In this document: one piece after another, positions 10,001-19,252 of the stretch | Position numbering within the stretch: the first letter of the stretch is position 1 | Layout: each line of letters starts with the position of its first letter | Assembly (NCBI GenBank): GCA_913063125.1 | Contig: CAJXZM010000013.1 | Span: forward strand, 1 to 58,875 | Length of the DNA stretch: 58,875 bases | Direction of reading: 5' to 3' | DNA from: an uncultured Gammaproteobacteria bacterium | GTDB lineage: Bacteria; Pseudomonadota; Gammaproteobacteria; Pseudomonadales; Ketobacteraceae | Translations under genes and position numbers: made by a program | Notes under the pieces: generated by a model | What the model was told of the DNA's origin: nothing | The model's input: the letters and a program-made list of their open reading frames with translations, nothing else | Database searches by the model: none

Positions 10001-13000
10001 TCCTCTACAAGAAGATTACAGACGATGTCGGCGTTTACCAAATTGACTGGACCTTCCCCGATAGTATTCGCAATCTTAACTTCGGTGCCGTCTCAGTTGT
10101 TCTGCCGTCTATCGGCGTAAAAATATACACCAACGGTGATTTCCTCATTGATATCGGCTTCCCCTATAACATGGACTTCAGCCGTTCCTTCTCGTTCTCA
10201 GCCATCATCTATGGTGTACCTGTTCACGGTTCAGGTGGTATCTATTTTGGTAAGCTTTCCGCAGTAACAGCGACGCAAGTACCGACAACCACAAAGGGAA
10301 CCTTCGACCCGGTAATCACCTTTGGCCTCGGCATGCAGATTGGACTGGGGTATAACTTCAGCAAAGGTCCACTCAAGGCGGGTTTTGCTTTAACCGTTTT
10401 TGGTATTCTAGAAGGTACCATCGCCACCTTCCATCCCTATCAGATTACCGATGGCAGTAGTAATACACCGGTTCAAAACGATTATTATTTTAATATCAAG
10501 GGCACGATCGGTGTTCTCGGCAAACTCTATGGCAGTGTCGATTTCGCTATTATTTCCGCATCACTTACCGTCAAGATTACCCTGTCACTGTCAGTGGCTT
10601 ACGAAAGTTATCAACCTATCCCGATTACTGTGCGGGTGACAATAAGCGTTAGCCTCAAGGTCAAAGTGAATCTCGGCCTATTCAGTTTCAGTATCAGTCT
10701 GTCCTTTCACGCTGATATTGCAGAACGTTTCGACATAGCCTTGCCGGATCAGGGAACCGCACCCTGGGCCGACAGCGGCCACCAAATTGCCGCCAGGAAC
10801 AGCAGGTTACTGTCAATGCATAGCAGTATGCTAATGAACTTTGCCGCCATGCCCCTCTCCGATGTAGCTCTGATACGGAAGACCACAGCAAAGCCAGTAC
10901 TCAATATGTATGTTACGCCCCAGTTTTCAGTTATGGCCAACGAGGGCCAGACCGATTATAGCCAGCAAGATGGCGCGTTCATTTGCCTGTTCTCTATGGA
11001 TGCTCCATCAGCAAGTGGGGAAGCGGGCAACGGCGATAGCAGTCTTGATCGTTTATGTGCTGACTACTTCCCCTGGCTTCTCGGCAAGTTAAACATTGCC
11101 ACCACAAGCAATAACAATCTGGGCGAATTACAAGATGCGTCCGTATCAAAGGATAAATTACAACTGGGTTTTGAGCGGCTTGCCGATTCGGCTAATCCGC
11201 CTTTTAGCATCGCCGACCTTCTCACATTCCTGTCCAGTTTCAACATCACAATCACAACCCCGGACAGCGGTAATCAGGGGCAGGTAGAGAAGATCCTTAA
11301 CGCCGGAGCCATGATGTTCCCAATGTTTGATGGACTGACCCTGAGTGTCCCTCAATCTGGCGATATCACAAAAAGTGCGGACATCCCTCTCGAAAGCTAC
11401 GTCACGGCTAACCAGAGCTACCTTGACACAGTAGCCACCCTGTTTGAGCAACTGGCTGCAGTCGTCAGCGCCGATAACAATAACCCCACTCAAAATGTTC
11501 TCGCGGACGTTAATGAAAGCGGCGAGTCCATGGCGGCGATGATATTCATCGATGCCTTTATGATGATTGGCCGACAGTTATTACAGGCTGGGCTGAATGC
11601 CTTCAATGACTATGCCTATAATCTTGCCAATGGCAACAGTGTTGAAACGATTTTGACATGGGCTAATACGGATCGAGGTAACAACCTGACAGTTGCCGAT
11701 GTTGTTTCACCCAATCTCGATTTCCCTCTAAACGGGGGCGAAACACTAACACTGCCGCTTAAACCTTATACTCTACAGCAAAGTGATACATTGACCTCTG
11801 TGGCTACAGCTTATAGCGACAATAATAGCAACCCTCGCTGGACAACCACCGAGGAGCAGTTGGTCAATACCAATGGCAACAGCCCTGTATTAAAACCAGG
11901 GATCGAGGTGACGTTGACGATAGGCAACGACCCAGAGCAAACAGTGACCACTGGGCCGGGAGAGACCTTTAACAGCCTTGCCAGCGCCTTTGGTGTGGAA
12001 CTTTCAACACTGGCAAAACAGTCTGCACTCTTTACCATCACGGACCTGTTGCGTCAGGGCATACCGTTACTTCTGCCAGGGCTGGCTTATCAAATAGCTG
12101 ATAGCGGTGACAGTTTGAAGTCGGTCAGTAGCACCTTTGGCCTCACCGCTGCCGACCTCTTCCCAGCAGATTCTGACCTCAATCAGAACGTGGTGCTGTT
12201 CAGTACGTCGGCAGATACGATATTTGCCCTGACCGCGTTGACACAATTAAATGCCAGTGACATTTGGGACGTGCTAAACACGACTGATCAAATCTCACAA
12301 ATTAGTGGGATGGTTTCTCGCTTTTTACTCTACGGGTTGCGTCTACCGGGTACTATGAGCGGTAACAGTGGTCTCAATTTAAGCGGTGACTTCCTCTATC
12401 CCAAGGATCAAGACAGCTACGGTCTCTATCAGTTGACGGGGCAGCAGTTCCCAACCCCAGCCGATCTGCCTAGCGGTAGTGATTACGATATTTCGATCAG
12501 CCGCTCCGATAGCAGTCATGGTGTTGACCTTTCCTTCATTACAATAGAAAACACGGAAGGAACAGGTAGCAGCGGCAGTATGACACTGACGACGGCTTTT
12601 AATACGCTGTCCTCCATACTTGCTTATGCACGCAAGGGGGTATTCAAACCGGCGCCTACCTTCACACTTGAACCAGGGGCACTTCGCTCTCCCAACTCAT
12701 TGGCGATCAAGAGTTTATCTCTATGGGCTTCCTCCGATGTCAATCAGCTTCAGAGTCTTTGCCAAGACGGCAATACCAATGCTGATAATAGCCAACCGCA
12801 AGTGCAACCGATACTGTGGTCACTTCCGAACAATCTAATCCAGCTTCTGAACCGGCGCACAGGAACACTGGCCCCTGTGTTTAACAGTTTCAATGCCGCC
12901 CAAGCCTATATGCCAGCCTATGCGCCCTGCGTAATGACAACCGATACCGCAACCAATTTGACGACGACAACACCGGTACAATCTTATTGCTATGCAACCC

Positions 13001-16000
13001 GCGTTGATTTCACCGTTAAAAAGCTACCTCAGGCTGTATTGCAAGACGCCCAATCCCCCGCCAATCCACTGGTCGGTATGAGCTACGAAGTCGTTGCCCC
13101 TTCCGCCGTCGAAGCACAGGCATTACAGCAACTGTTAACGGCTATCAGCCAAGTGGGTACCGGTATTGTCAAAGACTTGTTCCTGTTGATGCCACAGGGT
13201 GATGCCAAGGCGACTAATCTTCTGAACCAGGCGCAAAGCGATTTCCTTGCCTTCCTGACACAGACCAACCTATCGACAGAAACCAATCCACCTCCGTCGA
13301 ATTTCACTTCATTAGCCATGGCTGATCCGGCTGCACCTCGGGGCATCCTGAACCCAACGGACGAGTTTATCCAGCTGCTCTGGGAGCTGGCCACAGTGCG
13401 CTCAGGCGGCTATTACTTGAGCTACCAGGATTTTGTATCAGGTGCTGGGCTACCAGATGCGATCTTCGACGAAAGTGGCTCTGCGGTTCTAACGTTAGTT
13501 ATTGCTTATGACAGTGGTAGCAATGGGCTTCAGGGAAAACTGGCAAATTTTGTTAATGCCTTTTTTACCACAGATACAGTATTGCAACAGGGCAGCAGCT
13601 TATCGCTACAATCAGTGTCAATGGAGCTGGATAGCCTCGCAACCGGATCGAACGACAGCCTGACAACTCTGGCAGCATTCTATGGCATTGGTGTAGGCCG
13701 CCTGGCGGAACTGAATCCCACCACAGCCTTAAATAATGACACCCAAATTCCAATTGAAGGTATTGTCCATCTAATTACGCCAGAAGAGGCCGACAACGCC
13801 GGAAACACGGCGGACAAAATCCTGGAAAACCTCGCCAATTACTATTCTGTCAATACGACCCAGGCAATTACCGCCAGTGATATACAAAATCAGAATCCAG
13901 GTGTGACAGCCGCCAGTGGTGTGGCGCTGTTTATTCCAACGGTGACGTACAAAATCTCGGCTAAAACAACACCGGGCAATACATTTATCAGCCTCTCCAG
14001 CTACTATGGTCTGGATATAGAGACAATTGCCGTTTCAGTAGCGACTGTGAAGGACATTTTTCCAGAGCAGGCAGTACTGAATATCAATAGCCAAACCTTC
14101 GACAGTCAACCCACCTTCGGTCAGGGCAACGCCGGTTTTACTCTGGAGCGCGATGACCCAGATTTCCCGGACGACCCAGGAACAGATTCAGAAGCTTATG
14201 CCACCGCTTACATGTATAACCTGTATTCAGTGTTAGCTACCGGCGTGGAGGCCTCGGCTACTTTTGAGCTTACCGATATGGCGCTTCCTTTCGGCCCACA
14301 AAGTGCAGATGATGGTAGCCACAAAATAGCAGCGGAAATGCGCGACCCGGTGAAACGGCGGCAGAAACTCAATGCCCTTGAAGCATCGACAGTCCAGACT
14401 TTCCAACATGCTATGGGTTTATCACGTCGGGCGACCACCAATGCCGCACCAGCTTCATCGGCTGATGGTCTACCTACAGCTGCAGACAACCCTTACATCG
14501 GTGTAGGTAGTTTTGCCCAAACTGATATGCGCTGGCGCGACCTCTTTGGCAATACCACGGTCACCCCCTTCGTATCGCCAGACACAGATTACCAAGGGGC
14601 GCTTAATGGCCAGGCAATGATTCTGCGATACACAGACCGCCTGATCGGTTTGGATAGCTGGCCGCAGCTTAGGGTTAACTACACCTATCAAGACAGCAAG
14701 CAGATCGATTTGATCATTACTATGATGCTGGATACCCAGGCCTACACGGCCAGTGGTACGAGTGACCCTGCGATTCAGGCCACAAAAGATCTCGGAATCT
14801 ATAAGGCGATCTACTATCAGCTAAACCAATCCTACCAAAACCTGGAACTACCTTGGGCTTGCGGCAATCCGGTAAGCGTTGCTTTGACTCATACTTTGAC
14901 GGGGGCGGTAGAATCACCTTTGTCGCTAAATCAGTGGCAACCATTGCGCAGTCATGTCAATGCGGCGATCTTATACTTGCAAGATATCATCAATGGTAAA
15001 ACACCCACGCCACCTACAGCACAAACATTTGCGCTACCGGTTAGTTTAAGCAGTATTGTCAGTGGCAATATTCTACCATTGAGCGTCATGCTAACACTGT
15101 CGCGTAATCCACTATTGGTAGCACCTTCAGTCGCTGGGTTATCAGGTGGGCTGGCGGTGTCCAGTTCGATCCTGCCGACGCCAGATCCATTAAGTAGCGA
15201 CTCTCAAACCAATCCCAGCGGCTATGCTCAGTTTGCCGCAACGTTTGAAAGTATTTTCAAGCAAGACGGTGATTGGTCAACCCGCGTAGGTATGGGAACC
15301 GCTGATCCCGGTGCAACCCCGGATGGACGTTCGCAGACATTATGGGCAGTGCGCTTTGCAGATAAAACCGGCGCGTCTGGTATTGCCTTTACTCTTGGAA
15401 AAACGCCTGGCTACTTCGCACCTAAACCCATTTCTCGATCCATCACTTCGGCTAAAGTACAGATATACCCAGACTTTGATCCCAGCCAATCCTTCCCTCC
15501 TCTCGGGGCAAATAAGCAAACCTTTGAGTTTACCGGCATTGACCAGAATGTTTGGTTCGAAAGTGTCTTGCAAGCAGTAGACGATTTCTTATCTCCCGAA
15601 CAAACGCCTGCGGTGTTCTTGCTCGATAAACTACTTGGTGTCAAAGAGCCCACCAAAGACGGTATGCTTGGCCAGATTTTAACGGCGAAAAAGACCCTGG
15701 CAGAATCCATCAGCTCTACGGTGTTACCCATACTGTCAACCGGTCCGCAAAGTGGTGTGGCACAAGCAGCGGCAAAGGAGAAACTACACCAGGCACTGTT
15801 GAATCAGTTATCTAATGCCTATGAGGTGACAGCCTCCGTAGGTATGGACGCAGCGGTTTCCAGCGTTGATGAGAGTATCACTCTCTACGGCCAGCCGGTG
15901 GTTAGCTCAGACACTATAAGTCCAGAAACTATGACATCGCCGACATCGGCAAATATAGACGATTCGGCGAATAAGAACTACTCCTTCACAACCGGACGAA

Positions 16001-17643
16001 TTCCCTTTGTAGAGGGAAGTAATGACAGCAGCCTCGGCTTTTTGTTTAACTCAAAGAATGAGACAGAGCAGGCCTATGTTACTCTGGGGTTAACCTACAA
16101 AATCACCCATCTTGAGCATGATATTAGCACGGTGCCGGGCATTACGGGCTACACCCAATCTAACTGGATTTCACTGATTTCCGGTTCAATTGACGTGCCT
16201 CTAGCAGGAAACGAGGATCTTAACCTCCCCGTAGTACTCCGCGCTCTGCCCGAACCGCCAACCCTGCAGGCACAAATGGCCTTGCCCAGTACGAATAAAC
16301 CACAAAGCGTTGGCGAGCTGGCACAGTGGGATTATGATTTTGGTTATACTTACAACCGTTCGGCACAGGATTCAGTTAACGTTACGATTGAAATCAATCG
16401 TCCGCAGACAGATATAGAAAATGCGTCAGACGTGTCGGGTGATCTGGTTACCGCTCTGGCACAGTTTATTACACTTTCTCCGGTGGTATCAGCGTCCGTA
16501 CGTTCACAGCTCGCTCAACTTGATGGCGACAAACCCAATCAGGAAAATATTGATTCTGCGCAAATAGCCGTATCAACCTTTGTCACTTTGGTGGAGCAAG
16601 TGACATCCGCCTATGAAGCCTGGGCCAAGCCTTCGTTGAAGGCAATGGCGTTTATTGCACCGCAACCATTGACCCTGGACTTTACCCTGACGCTGACACC
16701 AATGACATTAACAATGGGCGAAGACCCCATCGCTCAAACCGATCTGTTAAATGTACAGTTTACTAATAATGATGGTACTGCCGCTGCGAGCTACGACATA
16801 AGCACACAAACACTTAGTGCAAAATTGGGCGGCAAAACAATCACGTTACCAGCGCCAGTTGTGCAGATATTACCTGGCAGCTATAACACCGTGGCAATAC
16901 AGCCGGCCTCTACCGCTATGGTTTCCTACCGTTACGAAAAAATCGACACAAGCTCCAATGTCAATACCGCATCACAGCCAACATATCTGCCATACGGAAT
17001 AGCGCTTGCCGAAGCAGTGCGTCAAGTGGCCCTGCCAAAACTCGACGTCTTTGCCCATCAGAGTTTATGGTCATCCATAGTGGTAGAACGTAACCTTATA
17101 CTCTTCCCCGAGAGTGAAATAGGCACAGTTCAAACCAACCGAGCCTTCCTGTTCTCAACACCCGAGGTGCGTTTCTCTGACAGTATCAGCCCGGAAATCA
17201 CCTATGGTCAATTCAACCTTAACCAAATCACACCCGCCGAGAAAACAGTCGAAGGCTATCTAGTCACCTTCTTTGAGGCGCTTGGTGCCAAATCACTGGG
17301 TACTACCGTTCAAGTCGGTATGGAAGGAAGCTATAGCTACAGTATTAGTGAAGTTGCCGGTCTGGATCGAACAGTATTACCCGTTACATTGATGTTGCCG
17401 AAAACCACGGGGATCGATCAAGCGCCAGCCTTTGTGAGCGTTTTGGCGCAGGATATGGACAGTTGGCGTACCAGGTATGAAGTTACAATCAACGGCAACG
17501 CCACAGTCAATTTCTCCTTCAAATCTTTTGCGGCTGATAATGTAGCCGTTACTTCGGAATCAAGTAATCAGCCGCCCTTGCTAACCATTGGCAGCCTTTT
17601 TGTACGCGCAAGAGATGTACCGCCACAAAAAGCGGAGGGCTAG
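7036..17643 (+). CDS. Giant 3535-aa beta-rich protein with two triplets of LysM-like repeats
   Basis: The ATG has an AAAGGA ribosome binding site. No signal peptide is seen. Residues ~1-1030 are beta-rich with a serine-rich linker near 535-545. Residues ~1030-1240 form a dense series of hydrophobic strands (SFSFSAIIYGVPVHGSG, SLTVKITLSLSVAYESY, LFSFSISLSFHADIA). LysM-like units follow in two groups of three, at about 1578-1720 (DTLTSVATAYS, ETFNSLASAFGV, DSLKSVSSTFGL) and about 2200-2350 (DSLTTLAAFYGI, DKILENLANYYSV, NTFISLSSYYGL). The rest is unassigned beta-rich sequence. LysM normally binds glycans containing N-acetylglucosamine, such as peptidoglycan. Here the units are divergent and could be structural. 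It ends the five-gene run and is an intact 10.6-kb frame, so it is under selection. Confidence 0.75.
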   Translation: MANNALTNLATKITADAAAGPVTLTQAYLVAGLNDSSITVPEQLDANLKAAFQSNENGLTLTIQADKVSEPANNSFNVTEVSAKFIDKQIDKGLTLTFSISGDSDTQTLGVKIVTKPASWSWSDLSSIATGFPFDLTSISGAIFTFTAASGPIQTFAAQLTPPDQFKPMVAILEGLNFPAAALPFNGTMNFSKVDGDQVLLPTTKIEAPFSGSSGSYKLLFLTVDVPVFGLEISPPELQSDGNTEDDFYDQYISLYFGINLHVEDDGGKKVIYQMRTYAAFSPGKQEPLTADNYPFNFTLGPASNSDALLTPATVISVLTNNQGSFFEGTPPQLQQFLTGVGLRSFSLYGVYNKTPQLQNTSVTIGADPKVINTDHPWTPFEDPTNGINFGITDFNLDWSIINDLSEADSKSQSSYLFQTSFILLPDVFEALPPNQNGLFEIQFSSNMILNASFDGTASLNTLIDKLSAGLIAIPESFVSVSVSNVKLDVDVSAKSYQFSTDFDIDVNLFTIGDNPALAISDGQLAFGAVTPTNSSSSSSNSSAGKSLVTTAEDKPQTTYTARISGFVGVGPLFANASLDYEGTGNDKTWNVAAHLAQPIDVETVVKQFLSFGGSFQFPDFLPGDLTINTLGIDATIQSGGSAQKSYTLTGGVKWEFDLGEAFSVDTQAMLTLNYDSAKTAAQQYSGEASTIWDFSFLNDNVLLAYSLKPDNDGSNAVMTMTWEGLISTYSFDKKQLAFTLKNWSLGKLIQKLVQSLGDPYFTLESPWDILNQISLDGLSLIINLEDSSGKSNPSISAKYSLSSPIDLGFIKINGIVFSRKEVDGSQKINLAIDGSSVLQSISSGADKQSWDNLLSPDKGQPVDKMPSVPGHGNQYFNLPLLALGQRIGITGYQGFNNTKDVIEALAKLPSTTGDSNPVNPDASDAAKGTPYYDRNAGWLIAGHLQLLKAGDDWTVDAMLVFNDPNLYGLRLELAGGKAKALAGLVLDILYKKITDDVGVYQIDWTFPDSIRNLNFGAVSVVLPSIGVKIYTNGDFLIDIGFPYNMDFSRSFSFSAIIYGVPVHGSGGIYFGKLSAVTATQVPTTTKGTFDPVITFGLGMQIGLGYNFSKGPLKAGFALTVFGILEGTIATFHPYQITDGSSNTPVQNDYYFNIKGTIGVLGKLYGSVDFAIISASLTVKITLSLSVAYESYQPIPITVRVTISVSLKVKVNLGLFSFSISLSFHADIAERFDIALPDQGTAPWADSGHQIAARNSRLLSMHSSMLMNFAAMPLSDVALIRKTTAKPVLNMYVTPQFSVMANEGQTDYSQQDGAFICLFSMDAPSASGEAGNGDSSLDRLCADYFPWLLGKLNIATTSNNNLGELQDASVSKDKLQLGFERLADSANPPFSIADLLTFLSSFNITITTPDSGNQGQVEKILNAGAMMFPMFDGLTLSVPQSGDITKSADIPLESYVTANQSYLDTVATLFEQLAAVVSADNNNPTQNVLADVNESGESMAAMIFIDAFMMIGRQLLQAGLNAFNDYAYNLANGNSVETILTWANTDRGNNLTVADVVSPNLDFPLNGGETLTLPLKPYTLQQSDTLTSVATAYSDNNSNPRWTTTEEQLVNTNGNSPVLKPGIEVTLTIGNDPEQTVTTGPGETFNSLASAFGVELSTLAKQSALFTITDLLRQGIPLLLPGLAYQIADSGDSLKSVSSTFGLTAADLFPADSDLNQNVVLFSTSADTIFALTALTQLNASDIWDVLNTTDQISQISGMVSRFLLYGLRLPGTMSGNSGLNLSGDFLYPKDQDSYGLYQLTGQQFPTPADLPSGSDYDISISRSDSSHGVDLSFITIENTEGTGSSGSMTLTTAFNTLSSILAYARKGVFKPAPTFTLEPGALRSPNSLAIKSLSLWASSDVNQLQSLCQDGNTNADNSQPQVQPILWSLPNNLIQLLNRRTGTLAPVFNSFNAAQAYMPAYAPCVMTTDTATNLTTTTPVQSYCYATRVDFTVKKLPQAVLQDAQSPANPLVGMSYEVVAPSAVEAQALQQLLTAISQVGTGIVKDLFLLMPQGDAKATNLLNQAQSDFLAFLTQTNLSTETNPPPSNFTSLAMADPAAPRGILNPTDEFIQLLWELATVRSGGYYLSYQDFVSGAGLPDAIFDESGSAVLTLVIAYDSGSNGLQGKLANFVNAFFTTDTVLQQGSSLSLQSVSMELDSLATGSNDSLTTLAAFYGIGVGRLAELNPTTALNNDTQIPIEGIVHLITPEEADNAGNTADKILENLANYYSVNTTQAITASDIQNQNPGVTAASGVALFIPTVTYKISAKTTPGNTFISLSSYYGLDIETIAVSVATVKDIFPEQAVLNINSQTFDSQPTFGQGNAGFTLERDDPDFPDDPGTDSEAYATAYMYNLYSVLATGVEASATFELTDMALPFGPQSADDGSHKIAAEMRDPVKRRQKLNALEASTVQTFQHAMGLSRRATTNAAPASSADGLPTAADNPYIGVGSFAQTDMRWRDLFGNTTVTPFVSPDTDYQGALNGQAMILRYTDRLIGLDSWPQLRVNYTYQDSKQIDLIITMMLDTQAYTASGTSDPAIQATKDLGIYKAIYYQLNQSYQNLELPWACGNPVSVALTHTLTGAVESPLSLNQWQPLRSHVNAAILYLQDIINGKTPTPPTAQTFALPVSLSSIVSGNILPLSVMLTLSRNPLLVAPSVAGLSGGLAVSSSILPTPDPLSSDSQTNPSGYAQFAATFESIFKQDGDWSTRVGMGTADPGATPDGRSQTLWAVRFADKTGASGIAFTLGKTPGYFAPKPISRSITSAKVQIYPDFDPSQSFPPLGANKQTFEFTGIDQNVWFESVLQAVDDFLSPEQTPAVFLLDKLLGVKEPTKDGMLGQILTAKKTLAESISSTVLPILSTGPQSGVAQAAAKEKLHQALLNQLSNAYEVTASVGMDAAVSSVDESITLYGQPVVSSDTISPETMTSPTSANIDDSANKNYSFTTGRIPFVEGSNDSSLGFLFNSKNETEQAYVTLGLTYKITHLEHDISTVPGITGYTQSNWISLISGSIDVPLAGNEDLNLPVVLRALPEPPTLQAQMALPSTNKPQSVGELAQWDYDFGYTYNRSAQDSVNVTIEINRPQTDIENASDVSGDLVTALAQFITLSPVVSASVRSQLAQLDGDKPNQENIDSAQIAVSTFVTLVEQVTSAYEAWAKPSLKAMAFIAPQPLTLDFTLTLTPMTLTMGEDPIAQTDLLNVQFTNNDGTAAASYDISTQTLSAKLGGKTITLPAPVVQILPGSYNTVAIQPASTAMVSYRYEKIDTSSNVNTASQPTYLPYGIALAEAVRQVALPKLDVFAHQSLWSSIVVERNLILFPESEIGTVQTNRAFLFSTPEVRFSDSISPEITYGQFNLNQITPAEKTVEGYLVTFFEALGAKSLGTTVQVGMEGSYSYSISEVAGLDRTVLPVTLMLPKTTGIDQAPAFVSVLAQDMDSWRTRYEVTINGNATVNFSFKSFAADNVAVTSESSNQPPLLTIGSLFVRARDVPPQKAEG

Positions 17644-17815
17644 TAGCCTAAATTATCAGGTTAACTGTGTAAGTGGTTGGAGGTATAACCGGTAAGGTAA
17701 TCTAGGTGGCTGTCCGAGAATTACTAACCTACTCGGCAATTGCTGCAAAGGTAACTCAGAGAACCCAGTCATCCCCCATTTGGTAGATATCCTTTATCGG
17801 TATACAGCCTATAAT

Positions 17816-17844
17816 TATTCACCTCATTTCAAATTAGGTGAATA
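17816..17844 (+). promoter_or_regulatory. Palindrome/hairpin covering the ribosome binding site of the lipoprotein gene
   Basis: Perfect 9-bp arms, TATTCACCT at 17816-17824 and AGGTGAATA at 17836-17844, are separated by 11 bases. The right arm contains AGGTG, the only Shine-Dalgarno-like sequence for the ATG at 17850. In RNA the stem would hide it. It could be a translational switch or a DNA operator. Confidence 0.45.
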
Positions 17845-17849
17845 GAATA

Positions 17850-19145
17850 ATGAATATAATAATAAATATAATAATAAGGGTATTTTTTCTTGCGAGCTTA
17901 TTGGCTCTTCAGGGCTGCGGTGGATCAACACCAACGCTATGGGAAGACACCATCGTTGACGAAGGGCGACAGCATGGAGCGTTAGTTAAAACAGGCGCCG
18001 CTACTATTTCCCGGACATCGTACTTTAACAACGAACTTACTATTGAAAGTTATACGCTTGATGGCACAGCGGTGTACGAGGAAGTAAAACCTCTAGATAT
18101 TGGTGAACACATCTCATTAATGGCAGCCTATGAAGGTCAGCTGTTATTAAACACCTCTGATCTTAATATCGTAAAGTTCAATAATGAATGGGAGGAGGTG
18201 TGGAGTTATCAACAACAAACATTGGACACCTGGAAGCAATATACCAGCATTGATGTGTCAGTGGAGAAAGACGAAGTCATACTGGGAACCTTTAATGACC
18301 AAGGTGTGCCAATAGTCTCTCGACTAGTAAACGGTGAAGAAGCAGGGAATTATACAATAGATAACCCAGGTGTGATCAAGGTTAGTAAAGTAGTTAAAAG
18401 TGGTGATTACATTTACGCGTATGCTCCCGTTTATAATTTACCCTATTTGGGAGTGCTGTATGTGTTTGATGAGCAGTTTACTCTTGTTGCTGAAAACAAT
18501 TCCTTTTCAATTAATATAATGGCGGCGACACCCACGGGCATTATATACTCGTCAGGTAGTTGGATGTCTGCACTTGATCACCAATTAAGTAAGCTATGGA
18601 CTGTTAGTACGCAATATTACAATAGGCCAAAGAGCGTTCTTGTTAGTGACAAAATTTACACTTTAACATCTAAGCTCAATAAATATGCAGACGGTGTATC
18701 TACAGAGAGGCTAGTGTTAGAAGCCCATGACTTTGATGGAAATCTTAGCTGGTTTTATGAGCCAACTAGCACAGCACGTGCTTTGGAAATCACGTCACTC
18801 AAATTAACAGAGGTCGAAACAGGTGGTGTGATAGTCAGTTTTTCTGAAGAAACCTCTTCTGTTGCTGATATATTCGACGCTCTGAAAGTACACCATACAT
18901 TCAATATAAAACACAGAGTTATGTCTACTAATGGCAGCTTAAGAAGGAGCATTACTGAGCAAACCTATCGCTTTGATATCACGCCTTGTTTAGGTTGGTC
19001 TTGTGATAGCCAAACGGTATTTGTTGCAGAGGGTAACAAAACCAATATGGGTGTTGTTACCGGCAGTGGTAAGGACATTATCTCTCTGAGTTCTGTGAAG
19101 ACTGAATCGCATTCTTTTAACACAAGCATACTCGCGGCTTATTAG
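17850..19145 (+). CDS. Predicted lipoprotein with propeller-like body, 431 aa
   Basis: A GTG at 17838 is also in frame, but the ATG at 17850 is preferred because AGGTG lies 9 bases upstream of it. The N-terminus is an Ile-rich hydrophobic signal (IIINIIIRVFFLASLLA) followed by LQGCGG, a lipobox with the lipidated Cys near residue 23. The body contains recurring strand patterns with Trp and Tyr-Asp/Gly turns (EWEEVWSYQQ, HQLSKLWTVSTQYY, FDGNLSWFYEP) resembling the blades of a PQQ-like or WD-type beta-propeller. It is probably an outer-membrane lipoprotein facing the periplasm. It is separated from the giant-protein run by about 200 bases and has its own hairpin, so it may be independently regulated. 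Confidence 0.65.
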   Translation: MNIIINIIIRVFFLASLLALQGCGGSTPTLWEDTIVDEGRQHGALVKTGAATISRTSYFNNELTIESYTLDGTAVYEEVKPLDIGEHISLMAAYEGQLLLNTSDLNIVKFNNEWEEVWSYQQQTLDTWKQYTSIDVSVEKDEVILGTFNDQGVPIVSRLVNGEEAGNYTIDNPGVIKVSKVVKSGDYIYAYAPVYNLPYLGVLYVFDEQFTLVAENNSFSINIMAATPTGIIYSSGSWMSALDHQLSKLWTVSTQYYNRPKSVLVSDKIYTLTSKLNKYADGVSTERLVLEAHDFDGNLSWFYEPTSTARALEITSLKLTEVETGGVIVSFSEETSSVADIFDALKVHHTFNIKHRVMSTNGSLRRSITEQTYRFDITPCLGWSCDSQTVFVAEGNKTNMGVVTGSGKDIISLSSVKTESHSFNTSILAAY

Positions 19146-19157
19146 TTAAGCGTGTAT

Positions 19158-19187
19158 AGGGTCTCTACTCATATTTAAAGAGACCCT
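19158..19187. terminator. Bidirectional terminator-like hairpin between convergent genes
   Basis: Perfect 9-bp arms AGGGTCTCT and AGAGACCCT enclose a 12-base loop. It lies between the stop of the rightward lipoprotein gene and the end of the leftward ATP-grasp gene. Only a modest T-rich tail follows on the plus strand. Confidence 0.55.
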
Positions 19188-19252
19188 TCATGTTTATGGT
19201 TTCGTCACAAAAAATTGGCAACAAATATCGGATATCAGAATTCAGCGGCTTG

